From: Pseudomonadota bacterium
GTDB lineage: Bacteria; Pseudomonadota; Alphaproteobacteria; Ferrovibrionales; Ferrovibrionaceae
Assembly: GCA_023433835.1 (NCBI GenBank)
Contig: JAEYTW010000385.1
Location: 1 to 12,283, forward strand
DNA: 12,283 bases
Direction: 5' to 3'
Below are positions 6,817 through 12,283 of the stretch, piece after piece (the first letter of the stretch is position 1; every line of letters begins with the position of its first letter). The notes beneath the pieces were generated by a model. The model was given only the letters and a program-made list of their open reading frames with translations, ran no database searches and was not told the origin of the DNA. The position numbers and the translations under genes were made by a program.

Positions 6817-8019
6817 TCAGAAGCGATACCTATAGGTGGCTAGCGCCCCCAGGCTCTGGGTGGTATCGCCGGCCACGCGGGTGCGCGCCCAGCCGGCCTG
6901 CAGCTCCAGCCCGAAATCGAATTCATAGCCGAGCGAGACGGTGGTCAGCCGGTCGCGCGCCGCCTCGGCGCTGCCGTCGGACGGCGCATCGCTATTGCGC
7001 CAGCCCATGACACCCGACAGCGTCCATTTCTTCCAGCCCAGCGCCAGGCCGGCATTGACCAGCGTGCGGTCCTGCCGCACGCTCGCGGGATCGCCGTCAA
7101 CATGCCAGATGCGGACGTATTCGGCCAGCGGCACGAGCTTCCAGCCCTTGGGCATCGGCACCTGGTACTGCAGGCCCGCCGCCAGCATCTGCTGGCGCGC
7201 GGTACCGTCGACGCCGGGTGCGAGGCTAGAGAAATCGAGGTTGTAGGCAAGGTTGGGGGCAACCGCGAACTGGTCGCCGCGCAGGCTGGCCGACCACGAT
7301 TGCGGCCCGGCCGTGTTGCCGGCACCGCCATAGGCGCGGCGGTTCTGGCCCAGGCGCAGGCTGGTCTCGGCGCCGAAGGACGGCCGATTGATCAGGCTCC
7401 AGGACAGGGGCGAGTTATCCTTGAACCAGCCCGCCGCGCCCAGCTCGTGGCTGCCGAAGGACAGGGTGTCGACCTTGATTGCGCCGCCCGCGCCGATCGC
7501 CTCGGTCAGCTGGTAGTCTTCCTTGGAGAAGGCATCGCCATAGACGCCGGGCGCGCGGTCCCAGAACATGCCGAACTGCGGGTTGAACTTGCCGGCATAG
7601 GCGGCGAAGCGCCCGGTCTCGTAATTGACGAAGGCCTGTTCGAGGAACAGGGCCTGGCCGCGCAGGAAGCCGCCTTTCTCCTGTTCCTTGACCTGGTCGA
7701 GATGGAAGGTGGTCTGCAGCGACAGTTCGCGGGTCAGGAACAGGCCGAAATTGGCTTCCGAATCCGAGAACACGTTGGCGTTGCGATTGGTGCCCGAGGG
7801 CGCCTTGACCAGCTTGTCGGCCTGCATCTGCAGCTCGATCTCGCCGGTCAGATGCGGGTAGGACAGGCCGCCGGCCGGCCTGCGCACGTCGCCCGCATCG
7901 GTCGAGATGTCGCGGCCGGCAGGCGGCTCGGGGTCGAAATTCTGGGCCAATACAGGGAAGAAGGGAGCCGGCGAGGCGAGGCCGGCTGCGGCGGCAGCGG
8001 CAAAGAGAATGCGGCGCAT
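6817..8019 (-). CDS. Outer-membrane beta-barrel (porin-like), first of a tandem pair
   Basis: This 400-residue protein has a signal peptide (MRRILFAAAAAAGLASPAP, probable cleavage after about residue 26), a periplasmic proline-rich start, then amphipathic strands to a C-terminal YRYRF, the terminal-aromatic signature of an outer-membrane barrel. The core block at 129-177 (QAFVNY, AGKFNPQFGMFW, APGVYG, LTEAIGAG) is shared with the next gene, showing a tandem duplication that has since diverged. The ATG at 8019 follows GAGGA at 7 bases and lies 10 bases after the binding-protein stop, so the two are co-transcribed and probably co-translated. An upstream ATG at 8088 would overlap the previous gene and give a basic, non-secretory N-terminus, so it was rejected. 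The function is inferred only from operon context: outer-membrane entry of zinc under starvation. Confidence 0.85.
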   Translation of the reverse strand: MRRILFAAAAAAGLASPAPFFPVLAQNFDPEPPAGRDISTDAGDVRRPAGGLSYPHLTGEIELQMQADKLVKAPSGTNRNANVFSDSEANFGLFLTRELSLQTTFHLDQVKEQEKGGFLRGQALFLEQAFVNYETGRFAAYAGKFNPQFGMFWDRAPGVYGDAFSKEDYQLTEAIGAGGAIKVDTLSFGSHELGAAGWFKDNSPLSWSLINRPSFGAETSLRLGQNRRAYGGAGNTAGPQSWSASLRGDQFAVAPNLAYNLDFSSLAPGVDGTARQQMLAAGLQYQVPMPKGWKLVPLAEYVRIWHVDGDPASVRQDRTLVNAGLALGWKKWTLSGVMGWRNSDAPSDGSAEAARDRLTTVSLGYEFDFGLELQAGWARTRVAGDTTQSLGALATYRYRF

Positions 8020-8029
8020 GGTCTGATCC

Positions 8030-8968
8030 TCAGTTCCGGCGCATCGCCGCCGACAGCAGCGTGGCGTTGTGGCGGAACATCGCGACATAGGTCGGGGCCG
8101 GGCCGGACGGGCCCGACAGCGCGTCGGCGTAGAGCGTGCCGCCCGGCTCCGCGCCGGTCTCGCGGCCGATCTGCTCGATCAGCCGGGGGTCCGTCATGTT
8201 CTCGACGAACAGCGCCCTGATATGTTCCTGCCGGATCTGGCGGATCAGCCGGGCGACGTCGGCGGCAGTCGGTTCGGCCTCGGTCGAGATGCCGACGGGC
8301 GCGATGAACATCACGCCGTAGGCATTGGCGAAATAGCCGAAGGCGTCATGGCCGGTGATCACCTTGCGCCGGTCGGCCGGCACCGGCTCGATGGTGTCGC
8401 GCACCCAGGCGTCCAGCTTTTTCAGCTCGTCCGCATAGGCCTGCGCCCGGGCGCGGTAGGTCGCGGCATTGGCCGGGTCGGCCGCGGCCAGCCCCTCGGC
8501 GATGTTGCGCACGTAGATCACGCCGTTGCGCAGGTCCTGCCAGGCATGCGGATCCTCGATGCGCTTCGGCGTGACGACCTTGCGGCCGGGCCGCGTGATG
8601 CCGCTTTCCTCGTCGTCTTCGACCATGGTCTGGGCGGTGACGCCGCTGGTGGCGGTGATCACCCGGCCGCGATAGCCGGCCGCGCCGATCAGGCGGTTGA
8701 GCCAGCCTTCGAAACCCAGGCCGTTGACCACCACGAGGCCCGCGCCGGCCACGGCCTGCGCGTCGCCCGGCGTCGGCTGGTAGACATGGGCGTCGCCGTC
8801 CGGCCCGACCAGCGTGCGCACGGCGACGAGGTCGCCGCCGATCTGGGTGACCATGTCACCCAGGATCGAGAAGCTGGCGACGACTTTCAGCGGCGCGGCG
8901 GCCGCGGCGGTAGCCAGGCTGAGCGCCAGCGCCCCGGCGATGACGAGTGTTCTGAAAATTCCGGCCAT
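8030..8968 (-). CDS. znuA: Periplasmic zinc-binding protein of an ABC transporter (ZnuA/AztC-like)
   Basis: This 312-residue cluster A-I solute-binding protein has a signal peptide (LVIAGALALSLATAAAAA, cleavage near 25) and then PLKVVASFSILGDMV, typical of Zn/Mn binding proteins. Metal ligands by family pattern are H61 (GDAHVYQPTP), H141 (EDPHAWQDL), H207 (ITGHDAFGYFA) and D282 (YADALS). The loop before H141 is acidic and short of histidines, unlike classical ZnuA, which favours the AztC type. It should capture zinc in the periplasm and pass it to an inner-membrane permease. No permease or ATPase gene is in this window, so it must work with a transporter encoded elsewhere. ATG 8968 has a strong GGAGGGGG ribosome site. 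A promoter and Zur-type operator lie just upstream. Confidence 0.93.
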   Translation of the reverse strand: MAGIFRTLVIAGALALSLATAAAAAPLKVVASFSILGDMVTQIGGDLVAVRTLVGPDGDAHVYQPTPGDAQAVAGAGLVVVNGLGFEGWLNRLIGAAGYRGRVITATSGVTAQTMVEDDEESGITRPGRKVVTPKRIEDPHAWQDLRNGVIYVRNIAEGLAAADPANAATYRARAQAYADELKKLDAWVRDTIEPVPADRRKVITGHDAFGYFANAYGVMFIAPVGISTEAEPTAADVARLIRQIRQEHIRALFVENMTDPRLIEQIGRETGAEPGGTLYADALSGPSGPAPTYVAMFRHNATLLSAAMRRN

Positions 8969-9003
8969 GCGGGCCCCCTCCGGCAGAAAAAGATCCGCCG
9001 GAG

Positions 9004-9032
9004 GTTCTAGTCCCGCCGCCGAAGTTTTGCAA
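9004..9032 (-). promoter_or_regulatory. Predicted sigma-70 promoter of the znuA-barrel operon
   Basis: On the minus strand TTGCAA (9032-9027) and TAGAAC (9009-9004) are separated by exactly 17 bases, each matching four of six consensus positions. The start of transcription would fall near 8998, about 30 bases before the znuA ATG. The -35 overlaps the Zur-type operator, which fits repression by zinc-loaded Zur. Confidence 0.55.
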
Positions 9033-9046
9033 CGTTATAACATTAT
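9029..9046. promoter_or_regulatory. Zur-type operator upstream of znuA, overlapping the thrS stop codon
   Basis: GCAACGTTATAACATTAT is an imperfect inverted repeat with the same GTTATAAC core as the site at 5618-5635; arms match at 6 of 9 positions. It overlaps both the predicted znuA -35 and the last bases of the ThrRS gene (TAA at 9045-9043). Bound Zur could therefore both block initiation and hinder polymerase arriving from thrS. Confidence 0.83.
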
Positions 9047-10239
9047 GAAATACCCGGCCGTGCCGCCGCGGCGATGCGGGCGATGGCCGCCGACAGCCCC
9101 AGCCGCTCCTGGCCGCCGCCGGGCCAGCGCAGGGAGACCGTGCCTTCCTCGGCCTCGCGCCGGCCGATGGCGGCCAGCACCGGAATGCCTTCCTCGCGCG
9201 CCCTGACCACCTTGCGCCCCAGGCGCTCGGGCCGCTGGTCGAGGGCCACGCGCAGGTCGGCATCGCCGAAGGCCTGGGCCACCGCGCCGGCGGCATCGGC
9301 GGCCTCCGGACCGATCGAGGTGACCAGCACCTGGTCGGGTGCCAGCCACAGCGGCAGGCGGCCGTCATGCTGTTCCAGCAGGATGCCGATGAAGCGCTCG
9401 ATCGAGCCCAGCGCGGCGTGATGGATGATCACCGGCCGCACCCGGTTGTTGTCGGCGTCGACATAGTGGGCGTCTAGCCGCTCGGGCAGCACGAAATCCA
9501 TCTGCGCCGTGCCGCATTGCCAGACCCGGCCGAGGCGGTCGCGCAGGCCGAATTCGAGCTTGGGCCCGTAGAACGCACCTTCCCCCGGCTTGAGTTCGGG
9601 CTCGAGCCCCGCTTCGCGCGCGGCCTGGGCCAGCATGGCCTCGGCCTTGTCCCAGGACTCGTCGGACCCCGCGCGGATCAGGGGCCGCGTCGAGAAGCCG
9701 ACGACGATGTCGTCGAAACCGAAATCGGCATAGAGCCGGCGCAGCAGCGCGGCGAAGCGCGCGACCTCGGCCACTACCTGGTCCTCGGCGCAGAAGACAT
9801 GCGCGTCGTCCTGCGTGAAGGCGCGCAGCCGCATGATGCCGTGCAGCGCGCCGGAAGGCTCGTAGCGATGGCACATGCCGAATTCGGCAAGGCGCAGCGG
9901 CAGGTCGCGGAACGAGCGCACGCGCTTGTTGAAGATCTGGATATGGCCCGGGCAGCTCATCGGTTTCAGCGCGGCGGCCCGGTCGTCGTCGTTCAGTGAG
10001 AACATGTTCTCGCCGAACTTCTCCCAATGGCCGCTCTGCTCCCACAACGAGCGGGCGAGCAATTGCGGCGTCCGGACCTCGCGATAGCCCGCCGCGCGCA
10101 TATGCCGGCGCACGTGGTCCTCGATGACGCGGAACAGGGCGAAGCCGCGGGGATGCCAGAACACCATGCCCGGCCCTTCGTCCTGCTGGTGGAACAGGTC
10201 GAGGCGGTTGGCGATGGCGCGGTGATCGTTCAGATCCAT
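9043..10239 (-). CDS. thrS: Short threonyl-tRNA synthetase paralogue lacking TGS and editing domains
   Basis: This 398-residue class II synthetase charges tRNA-Thr. It begins directly at the catalytic core (HRAIANRLDLF, then motif 1 region GMVFWHPRG), so the roughly 240-residue TGS plus N2 editing region of a full ThrRS is absent. The catalytic zinc ligands are all kept: C97 (KPMSCPGHIQIF), H147 (TQDDAHVFC) and H273 (VIIHHAALGS). Motif 2 (CHRYEPSGALHGIMR) and motif 3 (GSIERFIGIL) are intact, and a class IIa anticodon-binding domain occupies about 303-398. ATG 10239 follows AGGAG at 8 bases. Upstream in-frame codons (from 10383) read through the attenuator and were rejected. Without editing it may misload serine. 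The neighbouring zinc genes and the known association of second ThrRS copies with zinc regulons suggest a stress isoform beside a full-length enzyme elsewhere. Confidence 0.93.
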   Translation of the reverse strand: MDLNDHRAIANRLDLFHQQDEGPGMVFWHPRGFALFRVIEDHVRRHMRAAGYREVRTPQLLARSLWEQSGHWEKFGENMFSLNDDDRAAALKPMSCPGHIQIFNKRVRSFRDLPLRLAEFGMCHRYEPSGALHGIMRLRAFTQDDAHVFCAEDQVVAEVARFAALLRRLYADFGFDDIVVGFSTRPLIRAGSDESWDKAEAMLAQAAREAGLEPELKPGEGAFYGPKLEFGLRDRLGRVWQCGTAQMDFVLPERLDAHYVDADNNRVRPVIIHHAALGSIERFIGILLEQHDGRLPLWLAPDQVLVTSIGPEAADAAGAVAQAFGDADLRVALDQRPERLGRKVVRAREEGIPVLAAIGRREAEEGTVSLRWPGGGQERLGLSAAIARIAAAARPGIS

Positions 10240-10310
10240 GGTCGGTCTCCTGAGGGGGAAGGGAGGCCGGCGGGCGGATCGGGGTCTGATGCTGGTATCT
10301 ATGGCCCAGA

Positions 10311-10343
10311 AATGCAAAAGCCCCGTCCGTCGCCGGCGGGGCT
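10311..10343 (-). terminator. Intrinsic terminator of the thr attenuator
   Basis: On the minus strand AGCCCCGCCG (10343-10334) pairs with CGG-A-CGGGGCT (10329-10319), giving 10 base pairs with one bulged A and a GCGA (GNRA) tetraloop, followed by TTTT at 10319-10316 and then GCATTT. It lies between the leader-peptide stop and the thrS ribosome site, the place of an attenuator terminator rather than the end of an operon. Confidence 0.85.
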
Positions 10344-10420
10344 GCGGTGGGGCTTTGAGCCTGGCGCGCTTAAGTACAGGCACGCCCCCACCGCGACCGC
10401 CGGACGGCGGTAGTGGTGGT
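10334..10420 (-). promoter_or_regulatory. Threonine attenuator: mutually exclusive pause, antiterminator and terminator stems
   Basis: There are three competing pairings on the leader RNA. The 1:2 stem joins ACCGCC (10411-10406) with GGCGGT (10401-10396) and CCACC (10419-10415) with GGTGG (10392-10388), so the Thr codons lie in its 5' arm. The 2:3 antiterminator joins GCGGTGGGG (10394-10386) with CCCCACCGC (10352-10344), nine perfect pairs, continued by CGGCGG (10402-10397) with CCGCCG (10339-10334) across a small internal loop. The latter segment is part of the terminator 5' arm, so antiterminator and terminator cannot coexist. A ribosome stalled on Thr codons would mask arm 1, free arm 2 and allow read-through into thrS. 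Confidence 0.85.
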
Positions 10421-10450
10421 AGTCCGGGTCATGCTGACGGCGTGGGCCAT
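10370..10450 (-). CDS. Threonine-rich leader peptide of thrS
   Basis: This 26-residue frame reads MAHAVSMTRTTTTTAVRR and then SRWGRACT before TAA. Six of the seven codons after the internal Met are Thr (ACC or ACT), a density expected only for an attenuation leader such as E. coli thrL. It is followed 26 bases later by a perfect intrinsic terminator, then thrS. The ATG at 10450 sits seven bases after the predicted -10, so the transcript may be leaderless. The ATG at 10432 (MTRTTTTT) is the alternative, with no clear ribosome site. The stop lies in the loop between the 2 and 3 arms, so an unstalled ribosome would cover arm 2 and permit termination. The peptide itself probably has no function. 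Confidence 0.85.
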   Translation of the reverse strand: MAHAVSMTRTTTTTAVRRSRWGRACT

Positions 10451-10456
10451 GGGGGC

Positions 10457-10485
10457 AAGATAGGTGCGGATTCCGCGGGCGTCAA
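10457..10485 (-). promoter_or_regulatory. Predicted sigma-70 promoter of the thrS leader
   Basis: TTGACG (10485-10480) and TATCTT (10462-10457) on the minus strand are separated by 17 bases; five of six and four of six positions match consensus. The -35 overlaps the TGA of the AraC gene (10484-10482). The expected transcription start is near 10450, at the leader-peptide ATG. No GTTATAAC-type Zur operator is present here, so direct Zur control of this promoter is unlikely. Confidence 0.68.
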
Positions 10486-11258
10486 TCGGTTGCGCGCGAG
10501 AAATAGGCCGCGGGCGTCGTGCCCAGCAGGCGCTTGAACAGCGCGATGAAGGCCGAGACGCTGTCATAGCCGAGATCGAGGGCGACGCTGGTGACGGAGG
10601 CGCCGTCGGCCAGCAGCTCGAGGGCGCGCATCATCCGGGCCCGCTGGCGCCAGCTGGTATAGCTGTGGCCGGTTTCCTCGACGAACCGGCGGCTCAGCGT
10701 CCGTTCCGACACGCCGGCCCAGCCTGCCCATTCCGCCATGCCGCGCCGGTCGCCGGGATCTTCGAGCAGCGCGCGGGCGATGCGGATCAGCCGCGCGTCC
10801 CGCGGCATCGGCAGGCCGAACGGCTCGTCGGCGGCGGCCCGCAACTCATCGAGGATGACCAGCGCCAGCCGCGTCTGGCCCTCGTCCAGCGTCTCGCCCT
10901 CCCAGCCCGCCGCGCGGATCACCGCCTCGCGCAGCAGGCCGGAGACGCGGATCGTGCAGGGATGGTCGGGCAGGCCGGCGCAGGCGGCCTCGGCGACATA
11001 GCAGCTCCACCCGTCGAACGGCCCGTGCGAATAGCCGAAATGGGGCTGGTGCGGCGGCATCCACACCGCATGGTCTGATGGTACGACCCAGGCGCCTTCG
11101 TCGGTGCCGAAGGTCAGGAGACCGTGGCGCAGCGCGGTCAGCTGGCCGCGCGGGTGGTGGTGCAGGCCGAGATTGCGGTGGCCGCGGTCGGTCCCGGTCA
11201 GGGCCACGATCAGCGGCGTCTCGGCGTCGCGGGCGGCCAGGGCGAATTTCCATTCCAT
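10482..11258 (-). CDS. AraC-family transcriptional regulator with N-terminal cupin domain
   Basis: This 258-residue regulator has an N-terminal cupin-like effector domain (about 25-90; HHHPRGQLTAL and VWMPPHQPH are typical of the AraC_binding type seen in NimR-like proteins). Two helix-turn-helix motifs follow in the C-terminal domain (about 172-195, ending ERTLSRRF, and 219-243), with the family signature GYDSVSAFIALFKRLLGTTPAAYF at 230-253. Histidines at 33-35, 70 and 73 could bind a metal or small ligand. The start is ATG 11258; TTG 11276 in the same frame is an alternative, and neither has a clear ribosome site. It is divergent from the FMN-binding protein at 11346 across 87 bases, the usual arrangement for a regulator and its target. 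The effector is unknown. Confidence 0.9.
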   Translation of the reverse strand: MEWKFALAARDAETPLIVALTGTDRGHRNLGLHHHPRGQLTALRHGLLTFGTDEGAWVVPSDHAVWMPPHQPHFGYSHGPFDGWSCYVAEAACAGLPDHPCTIRVSGLLREAVIRAAGWEGETLDEGQTRLALVILDELRAAADEPFGLPMPRDARLIRIARALLEDPGDRRGMAEWAGWAGVSERTLSRRFVEETGHSYTSWRQRARMMRALELLADGASVTSVALDLGYDSVSAFIALFKRLLGTTPAAYFSRATD

Positions 11259-11345
11259 TTTGGCGGCAATCAGCAATTCATTGGCTGTGATAGCTTAGCA
11301 CCGCCGAACCGCCAGGGCTATGGTCGCCTCGTGAAGGAGGCCCCG

Positions 11346-11966
11346 ATGTCCCAAGCCTTTGTCGATCGCCCCAATCTCGACCAGCTCTACGATCCGCCGA
11401 TGGAGCGCATCCAGAAAGCGGTGCTGCCCGAACTCGTCGATTTCCACCGCCAGTACCTGGCCAAGGCCACGTTCTTCTGCCTGGCGACCGGGCGGAGCCA
11501 GGGGCTGGACGCCTCGCCCCGCGGCGGCCCGCCCGGTTTCGTCCAGGTGATCGACGCCAAGACGATTGCCTTCGCCGACTGGCCGGGCAACAACCGCATC
11601 GAGTCGATGCGCAATCTGGCGGAAGACGACCGGCTGGGCATGCTGTTCCTGTTCCCCGGTCTCGACGTCTTCATGCGCATCAACGGCCGCGGCCGGATCT
11701 CGGCCGACGATGGCCTGCGGGCCGCGCTGGCCGAGGGGATCAAGGTACCCAAGACCGTCATCGTCGTGACGGTCGACGAAGTGCTGTTCCATTGCGGCAA
11801 GGCGGTAAATCGTGCCGGGCTGTGGAATGCCGATGCCCGGCTCGATCGCGGCAGCCTGCCGACGCCGGGCCAGATGCTGGCGGCGATGAGCAACCAGGGC
11901 GCGGCCGAGGCCGCCCAGATGGATGCCCATTACGACCACGCGGTGCGCAACGATCTCTATGGCTGA
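11346..11966 (+). CDS. Pyridoxamine-5'-phosphate-oxidase-like FMN-binding protein (MSMEG_1061-like)
   Basis: This 206-residue split-barrel flavoprotein resembles the MSMEG_1061-type family of PPOX-like proteins. The recognisable core is FFCLATGR (43-50), DASPRGGPPGFVQVID (55-70), ADWPGNNRIESMRNL (77-91), GMLFLFPG (98-105) and RINGRGRIS (111-119); the PRG and PGNNR stretches are expected to bind the FMN phosphate. Members are likely oxidoreductases or flavin/F420-dependent reductases with unknown substrate. ATG 11346 follows a perfect AAGGAGG ribosome site at five bases, which rules out the longer open frame starting at 11124. It is the only convincing plus-strand gene here and is divergent from the AraC gene, its probable regulator. 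The end (TGA 11964-11966) abuts a degraded UdgX fragment. Confidence 0.88.
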   Translation: MSQAFVDRPNLDQLYDPPMERIQKAVLPELVDFHRQYLAKATFFCLATGRSQGLDASPRGGPPGFVQVIDAKTIAFADWPGNNRIESMRNLAEDDRLGMLFLFPGLDVFMRINGRGRISADDGLRAALAEGIKVPKTVIVVTVDEVLFHCGKAVNRAGLWNADARLDRGSLPTPGQMLAAMSNQGAAEAAQMDAHYDHAVRNDLYG

Positions 11967-12066
11967 GCGTTCCCGCCGGCATCGACCGTGGCCGCGTCTG
12001 CGTCACCAATGCGGTCAGGCATTTCAAGTTCGCGCCGCGCGGCGAGCGCCGCCTGCACAAGATGCC
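11963..12066 (+). pseudogene. Remnant of a UdgX-type uracil-DNA glycosylase
   Basis: In the frame starting CTG at 11963 the translation reads AGIDRGRVCVTNAVRHFKF and then APRGERRLHKMP. This matches the conserved core of family-4/UdgX uracil-DNA glycosylases (VYVTNAVKHFKF followed by PRGKRRIH in typical members). The KRRIH motif peculiar to UdgX is altered to ERRLH. Nothing upstream in this frame resembles the N-terminal half, because it would lie inside the PPOX-like gene, and similarity is lost soon after HKMPD. About 35 codons remain, so this is a 5'- and 3'-truncated relic. It marks a past deletion or recombination at the end of the PPOX-like gene. Confidence 0.72.
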
Positions 12067-12232
12067 GGACACGCCGCGCACGCCCTGCCCGATGCGGAAT
12101 CGAAGGCGTGCGAACACAAGAAGTCCGTCGACGAACTCAGGCATATCGCCGATGACGTATGAATAAGATCCCAGTACGATTTTTGAACACCCATAGGCGC
12201 TAGCTTAGGGTTCGGTCATTCCTAAAAACCAA
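12067..12232. other. Region without an intact gene after the UdgX remnant
   Basis: No intact gene is seen from 11967 to the window end. In another frame the stretch at about 12091-12162 reads ALPDAESKACEHKKSVDELR then HIADDV and a stop, with plausible amino-acid composition; it may be the tail of a second decayed gene, but I do not recognise it. Beyond 12163 the sequence becomes relatively AT-rich (GATTTTTGAAC and CCTAAAAACC), which suggests non-coding DNA or an upstream region of a gene outside the window. Confidence 0.35.
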
Positions 12233-12262
12233 TCGTCGCCCCCGCAAAGCCGGGGCCCAGGG
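12233..12262. repeat. Dispersed extragenic palindrome-like element
   Basis: The stretch TCGTCGCCCCCGCAAAGCCG continuing into GGGCCCAGG has a five-pair stem, CCCCG (12240-12244) with CGGGG (12251-12255). It resembles the widespread proteobacterial repeat of the form GTCATCCCCGCGAAAGCGGG-ACCCAGG. Only one copy is in the window, so its repeat nature rests on resemblance alone. It is not followed by a T-run, so it does not look like a terminator in the forward direction. Confidence 0.45.
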
Positions 12263-12283
12263 GACGGGGAGTGGCAAGCGCCC

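Noticed and set aside
8020..8088. Longer start for the first barrel protein
   Set aside because: It would overlap the znuA-like gene and remove the signal peptide from the N-terminus; ATG 8019 has a ribosome site at the right distance.
10240..10383. 48-residue N-terminal extension of ThrRS
   Set aside because: It reads through the attenuator terminator, is arginine/proline-rich, and the ATG at 10239 has a strong ribosome site.
10240..10450. T-box riboswitch upstream of thrS
   Set aside because: No T-box sequence or specifier-loop architecture is visible; the Thr-codon leader peptide and alternative stems explain the terminator.
11124..11345. Longer PPOX-like protein or separate plus-strand gene
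   Set aside because: It is antisense to the AraC regulator, and the perfect AAGGAGG lies before ATG 11346.
11259..11345. Divergent promoter or AraC operator between the AraC and PPOX-like genes
   Set aside because: One must exist, but I could not find a convincing -35/-10 pair or a direct repeat.

Overview
The window is high-GC DNA, most likely from an alphaproteobacterium. The evidence is a RegB/RegA-type redox two-component pair with its near-invariant C-terminal helix-turn-helix, an alphaproteobacterial-style Zur operator built on GTTATAAC, and dense gene packing with short overlaps. Nearly every gene is on the minus strand, so transcription runs from right to left. Only the gene at 11346-11966 is on the plus strand. 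I saw no rRNA, tRNA, CRISPR array or insertion sequence.

Reading in the direction of transcription: an AraC-family regulator (10482-11258) is divergent from an FMN-binding pyridoxamine-phosphate-oxidase-like protein (11346-11966). Downstream of that protein lie a remnant of a UdgX-type uracil-DNA glycosylase and a dispersed-repeat-like hairpin. Left of the AraC gene is a short threonyl-tRNA synthetase (9043-10239) without the TGS and editing domains. Its leader carries a complete threonine attenuator: a promoter, a Thr-rich leader peptide, mutually exclusive stems and a terminator. The synthetase stop codon lies inside a Zur-type operator that begins a zinc-acquisition block: a ZnuA/AztC-like binding protein (8030-8968), two tandem outer-membrane barrels (6817-8019 and 5643-6770), a second Zur-type operator, the zinc GTPase ZigA (4364-5593) and a DUF1826 protein (3717-4367).

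A second block follows: a RegB-like kinase (2266-3570), a RegA-like response regulator (1692-2237), and an orphan beta-class DNA methyltransferase (913-1695) coupled to the regulator by a 4-base overlap. Last comes a secreted alpha/beta-hydrolase gene (1-899) broken by three frame changes and running off the left edge.

The main point of interest is the link between zinc and threonine. ThrRS needs a catalytic zinc, and this spare ThrRS keeps all three zinc ligands. Its expression appears to be set by ribosome stalling at Thr codons rather than directly by Zur. Zinc starvation could therefore be sensed twice in one locus: by Zur at two operators, and indirectly through uncharged tRNA-Thr. This model is inference; the sequence elements behind it are directly visible.
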